The notes under the pieces were generated by a model. It was not told where the DNA came from, made no database searches, and saw only the letters and a list, made by a program, of their open reading frames with translations. Shown here piece by piece: positions 1 to 13,431 of a stretch of DNA of 64,000 nucleotides (within the stretch, counting starts at the first letter, position 1; each line of letters begins with the position of its first letter). This DNA is from Pithys albifrons albifrons (taxonomy: Eukaryota > Chordata > Aves > Passeriformes > Thamnophilidae). Location: assembly GCF_047495875.1 (NCBI RefSeq), contig NC_092458.1, forward strand, positions 111,029,727 to 111,093,726, read 5' to 3'. A program made the translations under genes and the position numbers.

Positions 1-3000
1 CATTACCATAATAACATCTTAAGGGGGAGAGGAAGAAGCAGGGAACATTTATTTCAGGGACTGGAGTCTGTGTAGTGTGTCTTCCAGTACTTTCTTTTAT
101 ACTAGTGTTTTGTGTGTAGGACTTCATAACATGTAGAACTTGGAACAGGCACAGAGGATTCAGCAAGGAATGTAGATGGTCGGTTTTGTTTTAGTTAGAT
201 TGAAAGATTCCTCCCTATCTCTTCCTTTCACAGTGTTGGCCTGTCTATCACCCCATCTCTACCCCTGTCTATAAATGTGAAAATTAAAATCATACTTGCA
301 TTCTTTGCCATCCTTCTATTTGCAACATAGAGATCTTGGGATCTATATGAGCCTTCTTTCCTGAAGCGTTTTTTGCTGTCTTGACAAGTTAGGGATTTTT
401 AAGGGAAAGACCATTTCTTCAAAACCATGAATTGAGTTGTGTTTACTGCTTTCTAGTTTAATCAAATAGCTCTTGAAGAGCGTGAGTGCTTTTATAGCTT
501 CACATTTTAAGTACGAGCAAATCACTTTTAATATAGTTTTACATGACTGTAAATTCATACATTTAACTTTTTTCTATTTTGTAGCACTCAGTTTAGATTT
601 CTCCTTTTTTCTTACAAAGCCAATAAAGAATATTAACTGTCCATGGGCAGCCGCTCTTCAATTTCAGAAAAAAATAATTACTGTATGGTCTATGTTTCTC
701 AATTTGTACCCCTAAAACTCTTTCAGAGCTGAAAGCTTCTCTGTGTAGGTTTTGTTCACATGGAGAGACATTACTGAACTCCTCTGCAGCTTATTCTTTG
801 TTTTGTGAGTGGCTTTGGCAAGGATTAGGGTTTTTTTTGTAATATAGTGTGTATCATCATATATGCAGTATGGTGGTTGTATAAATAGCTTTGATATTTC
901 CTCTGTTGTCATCTTTGTGTAAACACTTTGTTGACTGCCTGTCATTTTCTTAGTTGGATGGGAAGGATAGTGCAAGAGAGGTATGTTTCTTATGTTAGAG
1001 GTAAAAATATCCTGGTTATATTTTAAACTTTCTGTATACCACAGTATTAATCAAACAATGGTTCTAATCATGGCAATTCAATTACTAAACCTTAGGTGAA
1101 GTAACCAGAGTATGCTATTACATGCAAAAATAATTTGTGGCCACAAATGAGAATGCAGTTATGGCTTTCTGGATATCATCAATATTTGCATTACTGCTGC
1201 TGCTTCTGGCAGAAGCTGAATAGGCAGCACAGCTTTACAGGCCCATCTAAGTCTTAAAACTGTGTGGTTTTTTTTTCAAAGTTCAGCACTGGAAATTCAA
1301 CAACTGCAACTGACTGACAGCTCTGAAGAGAGTAAGGCCAAATTACTTCACAGCAGCAGTTGTAGTAGGCACAGGCACTTTAGTATTTTCTGTCTGTTCT
1401 GATATTTATCCCAAACTGACCTACATCTGCTGGATTAAGAGTGTAACTTGACCTGCTTTTATTCCTGCTATGCTATAAGGCAGGAAGGCTGTTCTGGTTA
1501 GTCCTTAACGAGGGGGAAAGCTGTACTAGTTGAAGCAGAAGCAATTGAATTTCTTTCAATTAAAAGATTGTACAAAATGCCTAATGTCAAGCTCATTTAA
1601 TATATATCCTTTTCAAAGTCTTTTTTTATATATTTTTTTCCTTCCTTGAGTGTTAAAATGTTTTTTATATGTGAGGTTTAAATCTTGACATGCTAATTGA
1701 TGTTTCATTGTAGTACACAGAAGAACAGTGAAGAATTCTCCACTGATTTGCACAGTTTATATAGAGAAAGAAAAATTTCATTTGATAAATGAAAACACTT
1801 GTTCACACTCCAGATTAGCAACTGAAACAAATTTTTTATGTCTTCAAATGCACAAAAATGTCGAACTGCAGCCATTTGAAAATTGGAAAATAAATGCAGT
1901 GACTAAAAATGTTACTCACTAAACTAATTAATATTGAAGAATTAACAGAGTATCCCAAATCTGTGACTGGTCATAAATAGTATATTATGCTGTAGTATTT
2001 AATTTACATGAATTCTTCTGTTAGCATCGCAGATAATAGTAGCGAAAATGAGAGAACTTCTTTTCTTTGGAGGAAACCTTAAACTAATATGGCAATTTTT
2101 AAGTGGCATGTGAAATATCTTCTTCATTTGAGTAAGCTTGGCATTGCCGTTTTCTCTTAATTTTATGATTTTTTAACTTTTCCATTGCAGTTTTCTAATA
2201 GTGTTATTGATGTCTCCAAGCTTGTATCATGTAGCCTTGTAATACTATGAAAAATAGGTGAGATTTGAAGTAATATGGAGGTATAAATACCATCTTGTTC
2301 AATGATAATTGTAGTTAATGAGAAATTATATCCGGACAGTGGAAGGGGAATCCCTTCAATTTTAAATTAAATCCAATTTTAGCAAAATTAGAAACACGTA
2401 ACTTTGAGGAGCTTTTCGGAACTTAGATATCAAGTCTAACAATTAATAAGACATTGCATGTTAAAAGAGAGTGTGTCTCATCTTTTGATAGAAAACCAAA
2501 TTACCAGTGAAGTAGCTTTACAGACTGTGCTTCCTTTAAAGGATGAAGTCTTCAGTCTAGCTTGTCTTCGGGTATATCTTCACTGCTGCTTATATAAACA
2601 CAATCAAGATGATGTGGTTTTGAACATATTAGAAGTTATGTATGGGCTAGCACCTTTGACTGTTTGCCCAACTTCTTCAGAACATTCTTATCTCATCTGG
2701 ATTTGTTTGTCAATTATTTGGCATCTCTCTCCTCAGTAAATGTGAAGTTTGTGGTTTACAAACTGCTGGTTAATCCTTCTTTTTGGAATGTAAAATGCAA
2801 AATGCATGCCATTCTTAGAGTCAGTAAATCTCATTCACTCTTTAAAGAGTGGTCCAAAGCTCACATACTTTTCCTATAAAATGAACAGTACTTTTCCCAT
2901 GAAATAAACTTGGGGTTTTGAATTGGTTCAAAATAAAATTGTTGCCTGCTTCTTAAGGCATCTTTGTTTTGGAAATTGTAGTTCATTATTGCTTTGCTGC

Positions 3001-6000
3001 ATTCTGAATGGTGAATTTTGGAGGCTCTGGGGAAGGCATATAATCAATAGAAATATATGGGCCATTTGTTTTTATTTATGATAGAGAAAAACCTCAATGG
3101 CTTATAAGACTTATTTATGAGATGCTCACATATGTTTAACACACAAGATTAATGTAATTTCAAAATAGCTAGGAGTATAAGGATAGGTTTAAGTGGCTAG
3201 GTTTTTATATATCTTGTGAAAGCAATAGTTGGAGGGAGGGAGAGAAATGTCTTTAAATATAATATGATTGCAGAATTTCCGAAGCTATCTTTGGATTTTG
3301 AGAAAAAGAATTATATCAGATTGTGTACCAATTTGTCTTTGTTACAAAAGCAGGTGATACTCCTGTTCTACAAAAGAACAATTTTCTCCTGATCTGATGC
3401 AAAATGGAGCAACAGGAAATCTGGATAAAGAAGGCAGTTAAACATGTCCTATAAAGGATATTCATCATTTGCTGTGACATCTGTATTGCAGGATTTGGAA
3501 GTGCAGATGCATTTGTTGTTCATTAGATTATATCTATTGCAAACTGAAATACAGTGTAAATTCCAACAGGAAACTACAATCCAGTAGCCTTTATCATATA
3601 AAGTAAACAAATGAAAATTTGTTGTTTAATGAGTTAATATCATAGAGGTGTTGTTTTCTTGTTTTGTTTTTTTTTTCCTTTTAATTGGTCTTTAAATATT
3701 CTTATCATTCAAACTTCTTCTGGAAAGTTAATATCTTTAGAATGAAATTTCAAGACAGGTGACTGGCTCGTCACAGATAAATGCAGAGTAATCTCCCTTT
3801 AGGCCTTGTCTGCCTAGGAAACCTGTCAAGAAAAACAAACTTCGTTTTCTTCTGTTTGCTGCTGCAAGGCTGGTGATGGGGAAACAGCAGTAGCCCTACT
3901 CTGTGTGCATGAGGGATTTGCCTTCTTAAGATTGTGAGGATAAAGGCTTCAAATTTGGATCCTGTCCTGTCTGTTTACATTGATGTGTCAATTCTGCGAA
4001 GAGTGAGCCATGTCATGACAACCCAAAAGTGGCCATCATGGGTGATACGTAGGTCTGGGGACAGATGGAGGACAGGGAATGTAGACAATTTGCTTCCTCT
4101 AGGAGTAAACCTTCCCTTCCAGAGTTCCACAGAAGCCTTAGCTGTGAAAGACAAGGACATCTGTGAAGATTAGGCTGGGACAAACCACTGTATGACTGCA
4201 GGCTTGCAGGCTGTGCCTATTCACCTTTCTCCTGCTATGGCTCTCCACCTCTTCCTCTCTGCAGGAAATGGAGCCCAACACGTAAAGATTTTAAGAGAAG
4301 TGTGTTCTGTACTAGCTATGAGAGGAGAAAATACCTGAGAGAGACATGACAGGAGGCTTAGATTTCTCCCCCTCGCCCCCCTCTTTATTTTCTGTTTTAA
4401 AATTATCACTGGTTTTTCCCCACTATTTCACTGCCTTCTTCAAATGTGCAATCTCTTCTGTCCATTAAGAGCCTGATTTTTTTGCATCAGTACAGCATGG
4501 AAGACTTCTTACAGGCATGGCTAAGAAGGGGCAAATTTGTGAGCTGAAAATACTTCCAAAGCTATCACATGAAAACCAGGAATCTAGATGAATTTCAGCA
4601 GGTTCATACAAATGTGCTACCTGAGAGCATTTCAGCGTAGCTGCATTTCATTTTCCACATTCTAAGTTAAGATAAAACAATTGTTTGATTTGAACATTTG
4701 ATTCGAATGCAGCTAAGACACTTTGTAGGTCCAGTTAACTCCCATTTTCTCTGTAATGTTACAAGACAGGCCATCTGAGTGTAGAATTCATTATTATCCA
4801 GAATACTCACAGTATCAAAGTCACTTGTGCTTTATTTCAATTAAGAGGCTTACAGAAAAAAATATAATGAAATGTATATTAGTATTGGAAATTGGAGTTG
4901 ACGTATGAATATCAATATCAAAGCAGAAGATGTCTTTAAAAATGCAGTTCCACTCCTATTACATCCTTTTGATGTAACTGAGACCTTAGGAAATCTAGCA
5001 TGTCTAGAAAAATAGAGTAACTTTTCTGCCTATGTAGTGATGTGCTTATCAAATTTAAACACTGGCAGCTACGTCTGTAAAACTTGGTTAGGAGTAGGTA
5101 ACTTCTTAGGTGCTGCTGTTGTCTCCTGATAAACTTCTGGATTGTTCCAATACACCTTTCTCTTTCTCTAGAAAGGGAATTCCTGACATGAAAACTTTCA
5201 GTCTAACTAACACCTAAAATAGCTACCTATTTCAGAAAGGTTTCTGCTGTTTGCAGAATAGAAAAGTAACTGTGAAACATCTTGCATGAGCTATAATTAG
5301 TTCTTCTTTAACATGTTACTGAGGATCTCAGGATGTCTGCATCATGAATATCATTTTTGTATCTGGAAATCATATACATACTAAAAAGTGTCAGAATACT
5401 GAATGGGGAAATCAATACAAATACAGTATTTTGGTCAAATTAGAGAAAGGGTCCCACAAGGAGTATTAGGGATGGATGAGAAATCCATCCAGTGTTTATG
5501 GTGCTTCAGAACATTATTTGTATTGTTACAAGTCTCTAACACTCTTGTGCTATGCATCTGTCATAAGCAAGTGTTTGTTTTTGGTTTTGTGGGTTTTCTT
5601 TTGCTCCACAGTATACGCTTGTGAAGTATCTGTATTGGATGCTTTAATAACTCCTGACAAACTTATTAGTGTTGTTTCTTATGGCAATGTGGCATATTTC
5701 ATTGCAGAATACACAAACATATGTGAATATAGATTACAAAAATAAATCAATGGATGATAATATTTGAAAACTTTTAAACAGAGAACTAGGTGGTGCTGTT
5801 CTTTCATCTTTGTTGCTTAGCTAAATCCTTAAGTATGGACTGAGAACACCGGGCTACTACTTTTCAAAACTGAATTTAGATGTCCTAAATGTTTGAAGAA
5901 GTTATTGTTTCAGATTTCATTGAGAATAGCACTTGGCGAGCTAATAACTGCATGATACAACACTTAGGAAAAAGAACTTTTGCATTGAGCAGATGTTTTA

Positions 6001-8031
6001 GTTTTATTCAGTGGAGTGATATACTTTCTTTTATTCTCAGTTTGAATTAATTCAGAATTAATTCAAATAACTTTTTTCCCTCTTTACTTGGCTGTATATT
6101 TAGGATTATTTGGTCTGATCAGTTTAGCATGTTGAGATGCATGAACCTTTTAAATTCTTTTTCATTGTTAGTTTCTTAAACACTTCAGGACTAATTTGCT
6201 AACAGCACAATGAGATCATCAATAATAGCTGGAAGAAATTTGTTGTAATTGTGTAGTAGCAGTATATAAACCACAATTAATTAAGCAAGAAAACCAATTT
6301 ATTAAATTTTCTTCCATTTACAAAAAAATATAAATTTTTAATCACTGTCTTGTCTCAATGCCATTAATGCTGCACTAGGAAATAGCAATACAAGATTATA
6401 ATGAACTGCCTAGGATCTGGATAGATTTGTTTTATCAGTGTTCAGTGTTGCAGCAGAATAATAAATGTCTAATTAGAATCCAACTTCAGTATGTAGCACT
6501 TTGGTAGAGAGTGCCTCTCATTGACCACTGCTTAAACTAAAATGTTGAAAGAACAGATGGAAGATAAATAAAGGGAAAATGTACTTCTGCACTGAAAAAG
6601 TGATGAAAATGTGCTTTAGCTAGGTCAGAGTTATAAATGTGTTTGCTCTAAGTACGTAATTACTTATTCAGAAAATAAGCTGCAGCTGTTAATGGAGGAG
6701 TGTGAAAACACTTTTTCTTGGAATTTATCTCTCCTATTCCTTCTAAAACACTGAAATATATAGAGTGGAATCTGAAGCAGAAAGTTTTGGTTGCACTTTT
6801 TGATTGTTCTTTATTAATGATAAAATGCTTTTACTTGACTCAAATTGGAGATTTTGTGACATACAGAAATAGCAAACACATAAAATTTCAAATTAACATC
6901 TACCAACGTTAGAATCCATAATTAATTTCATGTTGATTTTTGTAAGATTTCAGTGTCACAGATGTAGTTATTGTTGATCCCATGTTTGAAGAGCATCAAA
7001 AGGTGTTTTGATTTGTTTTTGGAAACTGGAAAGAAACCTGAAACAATTCTATTTCACAAAGAAAGATTTTAAAAATCCCTTTTTATTCCTGAGAATTAAG
7101 TATTCCTGGTTCTGAAGCAGAAGTCACATTTTACGGTACTCTATATGTTAATTGACTTAGCAGAATGTTTTTGGTTTGTACCATTAAAAATTATTAATAA
7201 AAACTCACTGCCAGAGTTAATTCAGTGCTTAGCCCTTGCTTATTCCAGAATTGTATCTTAGAGATAGTGGTTCAGTTTGCAAGGGTTAGCAGAATTTTAA
7301 CTTTTAAAAGTGATATGTTAATAGATTATGTGTTCCCTGTAACTGGGCACAAGTGTGAAGATTTCTGAATGCATACTGTAAATTATTGAACTAGGAACCT
7401 TAAGAAGTTTCTGCTTTCTCCAACAACCTGCAGTCTGTGGATTAGCACATACTCATCAATATTGGAAATACTGATTTTTTGCAGAATTTTCCTCTTTTTT
7501 CAGGAAAGTGTTGGACCCCTGAATCAAGTCCTTCCATATGCAAGTGTCCTCCTAAAGAAACATTTGACTGGAAAGAAAGATAATTTATTTCAAGTAGTTA
7601 CTCCTTTTCAATTCTTCTGATCCAACTAAAATTGACCATTTGTGTACTGTATTTTAGGTGGATCTGGGATGTCAATAAATAAATAAACGAGCACTTCTAA
7701 GTCTTTCTGCACCAGCCGACTCCTTTCAAAGCAGCAAAGTAACACCATGTGAAGAAGTGAAGTGTTAGAATCAGAGCTACTGTTGTTTTACTGAAAGATC
7801 TATCTAAGTTACAGATGCTATTTAAGAATCTAATTTAGCTTGTTGCACTGAGAATGTCCTGTGATTTCTACATTTCAAAATAACCTTTAGAAAATGGATG
7901 CTGGTTGATCCTCAGATCTGAGGAGTAAAGAGAGTTATTATTATTTTGAAAAACAGCATATGTGATAAAAATTCATCTTAATTTTTTCTGTTCTATGTAG
8001 GTTCTGGCAAACACAGTGATTCTAAAAGCAT
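1..8031. other. AT-rich non-coding stretch, no recognisable gene
   Basis: No open frame here exceeds about 93 codons and none resembles a protein family I know. The sequence is AT-rich with poly-T runs (for example near 830, 1268, 1625 and 3668), which is ordinary for avian introns or intergenic DNA. An open frame at 2458-2739 ends at a pyrimidine-rich CTCTCCTCAG followed by a stop; it reads as chance. A small AATA repeat is at about 7672-7687. A 27-bp palindrome at 6041-6067 is listed separately. I see no repeat family in this block. Confidence 0.6.
6041..6067. repeat. 27-bp perfect palindrome with 1-nt centre
   Basis: Thirteen bases (6041-6053, TTTGAATTAATTC) are followed by a single A and then the exact reverse complement (6055-6067). 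The arms are entirely complementary; the next flanking bases do not pair. It could extrude as a cruciform or serve as a dimeric protein-binding site, but AT-rich DNA produces some palindromes by chance. Confidence 0.9.
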
Positions 8032-8136
8032 GAAAGGTGTCCCTGCCCATAGCAGGGGGCTTGGAACTAAATGACCTTTAAGGTTCCTTCCAACCCAGAC
8101 TATTCTGTGATTCAATGACTCTTTGATTCTGTGATC
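8032..8136 (+). mobile_element. CR1 LINE 3' end (truncated copy)
   Basis: The sequence reads like the last ~100 bases of an avian CR1 element in sense orientation: the 'GGTGTCCCTGCCCATAGCAG' block, then 'GGAACTAAATGACCTTTAAGG', 'TTCCTTCCAACCCAG', and a tail of ATTCTGTGATTC-like octamers ending near 8136. CR1 copies are usually heavily 5'-truncated, as here, and have no poly-A tail but end in short ATTCTRTG-type repeats. No coding part is present. Orientation is plus strand. The divergence looks moderate, so it is a relic rather than a recent insertion. Confidence 0.88.
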
Positions 8137-8137
8137 G

Positions 8138-9663
8138 CTAAAGCTTAGTTTTGTTTTCTGAGTACATTTAAATAATGTGAGATGTTTTGGTTTTCGTTGT
8201 TTTGGTTTTTTTTCCTTTTTCCTCTCTCTTGAATATTACCTGTGTGTGGAAGGATCTGAACTTTTAGGTAACTTCTGTTAGAAGTCATTGAGAGCAGCAC
8301 TACAGGCTTTTTCCCTTGGCTTACATTGCAATGAATAATTTATACATGGAGTGCAAGATCACACCATATATAAGGTTACTTTTCTAATCCACGAAAATGC
8401 CCCGATTTAAAGGAACCATAAAATACTTTGCATTTTTATTTGTGAGAAAATGGTATTTTTTTTCAACATTCTTGTATTTTCAAGGTCTCTTAGGCTTTGT
8501 ATTCCATTTTCAGATTTTATTATCTTCTAACCTGCTCTTTCATGTCTTCTTTCTGCTTTATCTAGGCTTTTAGGGTGGTTTTTTTTTCTTCTTACATCAG
8601 TGTGCTGATGTAAGACTTGATACTTTGAATGCATTAAATCAGTTGAAGAAGTCATCTAATTTGGGGCAAAACATGAGGAAACCATTCTTATCTGGAACTT
8701 CAGCACAGGGTTTTCTTATCTCAGACCTAAAACAGGGTTTTATGGGATTTTTTTTTTCTTGTTTGGATTTAAATAGTGATAATGGAGATAACACTAAACA
8801 TTAATGTCTGATTTAGTAAAAGTGACGACTAAGACCAACTTAAATTCCATGTTGTCTATGGAAGTGATGCTAGTTGTGAGTAGGAAACAATAGAGAACTA
8901 CCTTGTCTTTCATAACAATATCTCAAATTTTGCATGGCTGCACCACTTTAAGTTCTTAGATACTTCCGTTTGGTATTTCCAAGTACTTCCCCTTTGTTTT
9001 CATAGTCTCAGTTGCCACAGTTACAGTAGCTGTTTACTTTAAAATATAGTTAAAGCAAAACTCTTTAGTAAATCTACAGTACAGAGTATGACTTCAGTTT
9101 GTTTCTTCAGTACAACTCATACTTCAGACTAAAATTAAATGGGAGTATATAGAGAATTTAACTGGAAGTCTTTCTTTCAAGTATAACAAGGAAATATTTA
9201 ATATTTAGATTAAGCTCAGTGCTTAGTCCTTCTTTTCCCTGATAATGACATTTCACAACATTTGGACGTAACTTTTTTAAAGTCAATACTAAATAAATTG
9301 AGCTCTAAAGCTACTCTGGCTCATGATAGTGATACAGGGTTTATTCAGAGTTTTTTTATAGTGTTTATCATGATTAATTCCTCTTGAAAACCTCTGTCTC
9401 TGCATAATGTTGCAAACATAGGGGAATTAAATGAAATTATGAGATAGGCAAAGAATTGTTTGTGTATATCCATCTGGATCAATACTGAAAATAAATTATT
9501 AGGAAGGATTTATCACATTATATTTGATGACTGTAATTCAGTTGTATATGTGACTGCATAAAAATGTTCCCAATATTCAGAAAACAAGTTTGTTTTTTTT
9601 TTTACCCCACAGCCACCTTTCACCCTCCCCCTGCCCCTGAAGAATTTTAAGTGTGTGTGAAAT
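8138..9663. other. AT-rich non-coding stretch
   Basis: Nothing recognisable apart from poly-T tracts (8200-8220, 8458-8463, 8580-8588, 8750-8758, 9593-9602) and the hairpin at 8590-8615. No open frame of note. Confidence 0.55.
8590..8615. repeat. Perfect 11-bp inverted repeat with 4-nt loop
   Basis: TCTTACATCAG at 8590-8600, loop TGTG, then the exact complement at 8605-8615. It follows a poly-T tract. In RNA it would fold as a short stem-loop; the stem is too short for a typical microRNA precursor. Confidence 0.88.
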
Positions 9664-9820
9664 TTTTCTGGGAACAATTAAAAAATAGATAAAATAAAAT
9701 AAATAAAGGACTAACTCTTCTGCCATAGAACCAGCTATGTTAAACTTTTCTGGGAACAATTAAAAAATAGATAAAATAAAATAAATAAAGGACTGACTCT
9801 TCTGCCATAGAACCAGCTAT
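9664..9820. repeat. 82-bp tandem duplication, two copies
   Basis: A 75-base block at 9664-9738 recurs at 9746-9820, giving a period of 82 bases. The copies start with TTTTCTGGGAACAATTAAAA and end with CATAGAACCAGCTAT. I see one substitution between them (CTAACTC versus CTGACTC). The near identity indicates a recent local duplication, probably polymerase slippage or unequal exchange around the internal AAATA-rich part. It may be polymorphic in copy number. Confidence 0.95.
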
Positions 9821-12800
9821 CTAAGCTGAATCAAAGATGGTTGTCTCTTTTCATCTGTGAGGAACTGTATTATTTGCAATTCTGTTTATTTTCAATGTGA
9901 AACACATAAGTAATCGATATCAATGCTCGGATGAAACTGAGATTTTGTTACTGTGATTGAATTACTTATGTGTTGTTATTTACAGTTTTGTTGGAATTGT
10001 TGAAATGTGCCGTGTACCTGTTTGTGAAATTTCAAAGGTGCAGTCACAGTATGTGAAAAGTCATTCATGTGTTGGCATTTTTCTCCATTTGAGGAGTTCA
10101 TAAACTGTAAATCTGAAGTAATTGCTGTGTAGAAACCTCATACATATAGCAGGACCATTTTATCTATGTTTATTTGTCAGCAGCTGCATCCCAGAATGAA
10201 TTTGTTAAACAACACTATTATTCTATAGTTTACACTCATGCATGCCTTTAAGTTGTCTGATGATCCCAGCAAATCAAAACCTCTCTCTCCCCCACCTCAA
10301 AAAATTCTGTTCAGACTAAAGTACTAAAATTTGTTCAGTAAAGTGATATAATAAATAAAGCTTTTGGCCACCTGAAAATGATTGGCTGTTGGCCCTTTAA
10401 ATATTGCTGTGTCTGCTGGCAAACATCTTTCAAGATTTTCACTTTTGAGGCTTTCTCGTCTCAAAATACCATGTGACAAAGTATGAAGTAAAGCAGAACT
10501 CATCATTCTGTACTAACTCTTGTGTTGAGCCTGTCTTATTTTACCTGAAGTTTATCTACTGAGTCACAGTTCACCAGCTTATAGCAAGGGGAGGGGGCTG
10601 AAAAAGGAGCTCTTCAAATAAGTCACCGAACTGGAAGCATCAGTGTCTGCGGCTGAGCTAATTATTAGCCTTGTGTAGTTCATCTTCAATATATACTTGT
10701 TTTCCTTACTCTTCTGTTTGCAAACACAGCCATTTAAATTTTTGTTAGTACCTCTCCCATTCTTAGTGAAATTTTTTAGTATCAAATCATCCTATCACTG
10801 CACTAAACCAGATCTAGTCATTACTCTTAGTTTCTATTCATAGTCTTCATGATAATATAAAGTGTTGTAGTAGAATGCTAAAAGCATATAAAATTCAGAG
10901 TTTTGAGTGAGTTGTAGACCAGCTTAAAATGCAGTATCCATAGTGGTCAGTAGATATTTACATGTAGAAGTCTGCAAAGAGTCAGGTTGTTTCTTCTATC
11001 ATTTAAGAAAAAATATATTTGTTGAATATAAATGTTTTAAATACTTTTATACATAAACTTGTAAACTATGTATAATATGATATACACATATATATTTTAA
11101 TGTTATAATTTGCATCACTTGGTTTGCACTGATAAAGCTTATAAATTAAATGTCAATGCACAAGTTGTCTTCTGACAAGGAAGAATGGGCAAAACTAAAG
11201 AGACTTCAAGTGCAATAACTGAAGTGCTCTGAGATGGAAAAGTGAAAACTTCCCCTGAAAATGTTTATTTTTTCTCTCTGTAAATAAAAGTCCCACCACA
11301 AATAAGTACTATTTGTTTTTTAAGTGTTGATGTCAACACAGATGAGTTATGGAAGACCTGGTACTAGCTGGTTCAGCAGAGTCAGAATTATGCAGTTCCA
11401 GGTCATTGTGGGTCATCTGGTTAATGCTGGATGTGAAAGGCTGTGCTACATTCCAGCCTTTGTCCTACTTTTATGAAACAGATGCTCTGCACTGAAGAGA
11501 CATTATTAATTTCTATGAAATGAGTGAGTGTGTGCTTGCCCTTCCTTAAGTCCAACCATTTTAGTTAATTTTGGTTAAATTCTTCACTGTTTGTAGCTGC
11601 AGGAATTCATATGCTTAACCTGTGAATTTTTTTTAGACTATAAGATAAGCAGAACAAATTGAAACACAAGTGTCTAATATAAATACTTCCAGTACTTTTA
11701 AGCTTTTCACTTGTTTTGCAAGCATTTGAGCTAATTAACCCTGGCAAAAAAAAGGGTAGTTTGAAATGGTAACAAATGTGTTATTGCAACCTCCTTTTTT
11801 CACAAAAACAACCTGAAATTTGCGACACCAGGAGTTCACTTGAAAGGCCTCTAGTTTTGCATTAAATATGGTTTAATAAGCATTTTCTTTCTTTCTTTGA
11901 GATTTCTTTGTTAAGCAGTAGTTCTCCTGTAAAAGATTAGGCTATTTACTACTAGGATTGAAAGGTAATACATCTAATAAAATACAACAGTATGAATTTT
12001 ATTGTGTATGTGAAGTACATCCACTAAATTTCCAGTGGCAGGTGTATTGTTTTTATTACTGGCTTCCATAGACTCCAATGAGGAGAGCTGCCAAACAGAT
12101 CTTCTGAATGCACTTTGCTAATACCAGAGTTTAAAGCTTAATCTTGCTAATCTACAGACCTGAGTGTGCACATATGTCTGAAGCAAGCACCGTGATTTGA
12201 CCCTCAGAACTAATAGATCAGATTCTTCTTAAACAGGATTTAAAGAATTAGGGAATCACTAGAACTTTGTAAGAAATGACAAATATTATTTCTCAACACC
12301 TGTTCAGAAATCTGCTTCATTGCTGACAGTTAACCAGAAAAATGTAGAAGTAACCAAACCGTACTAATAGAAAAAAAGGAGTAGAAAAGCAGTTTGATAC
12401 AGAATGACAAAATTTCTGTGGGCAAGATGCATGATATTAATGCTCCTCTTAATTCTCTGACAAACTTCTAAAGTTGTTTCATGTTTCCTTTTTTCAGAAG
12501 CTTGAACTTAGGATCAAGTTTCCTCAGATGACTAAACTGAATAAGCAGATCCATTCCTCTGCTGATCATGGCAAACTGTAGCAAATAATTGAAAATACAA
12601 GGACAGTTAAAAGGAAAAAAATAATAGGAGATATGGGCACAAAAAGGAATCGCAGAGTTGGTCAGTGTCTCATAACTTGTTTGCTGAATGGTGTTTCTGT
12701 TTATGCCAACATAATTTAGTATCCTAAAATTCCAAACCTTCAAGAAATTGTCTAGGTAGGGATAGGCATAACATTACTGACTTTGGAAATAAAATTTAAC

Positions 12801-13413
12801 ATGGCAAAAGCCCAAGTGAAGCACTGGAAAAGAAGATTATTGGATGAATAGCATAGTCTATGTGCATTTGATACTACAATATTGTAAATATTTTTTTTTG
12901 GCACTTGCTGTTGTTTCTTGGCGAAATCATAGGCTAGAAGACCTAGAAGAGGTGAGTGTTGCCTGATGCTCAGCTTTCTGCCATTCCTTGGTACCTGCAT
13001 TCACATGGTAACATATTATGGTGAGTTAAGAAATAGGAAAATACAGAGTTCTGAAATTCTGTGTGGAAAGGAGAGGGATAGAAATAATGTACAATAACAT
13101 GACAGAAGGGAGATAAACAGAGCATGTGATTTGAGGCATGAGAGGGGGGACTATCTGCTGTAAAGGATAGGAAAATAATATAAGCAGTTTCAGATGTAAA
13201 AGATAAGCAAAGCTCCCAGCTGTGTCAGGCTAGTTTGGACCCAGCACAATCAAATTGCAATTTATAGATATATTCTCAATTCTTCATTACTATTAATAAA
13301 CTATATGTTTTGTGCAAACTTCAGCTCCATATACTTCCTGTAATAAAAGAATAAAATACTTTTTAGGGTGAAACAGTAAAGGAAAATATATCATTATCAA
13401 CTGATTATTATTT

Positions 13414-13431
13414 TAAAATTGTACAATTTTA
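13414..13431. repeat. 18-bp perfect palindrome
   Basis: TAAAATTGTACAATTTTA reads identically on both strands and is embedded in a very AT-rich patch. It has no spacer. Chance is a plausible explanation in this composition. Confidence 0.9.

Noticed and set aside
7501..7620. Acceptor-like TTTTCCTCTTTTTTCAG followed by open reading in two frames
   Set aside because: No good donor before the stops and no recognisable peptide; such sites are common in T-rich DNA.
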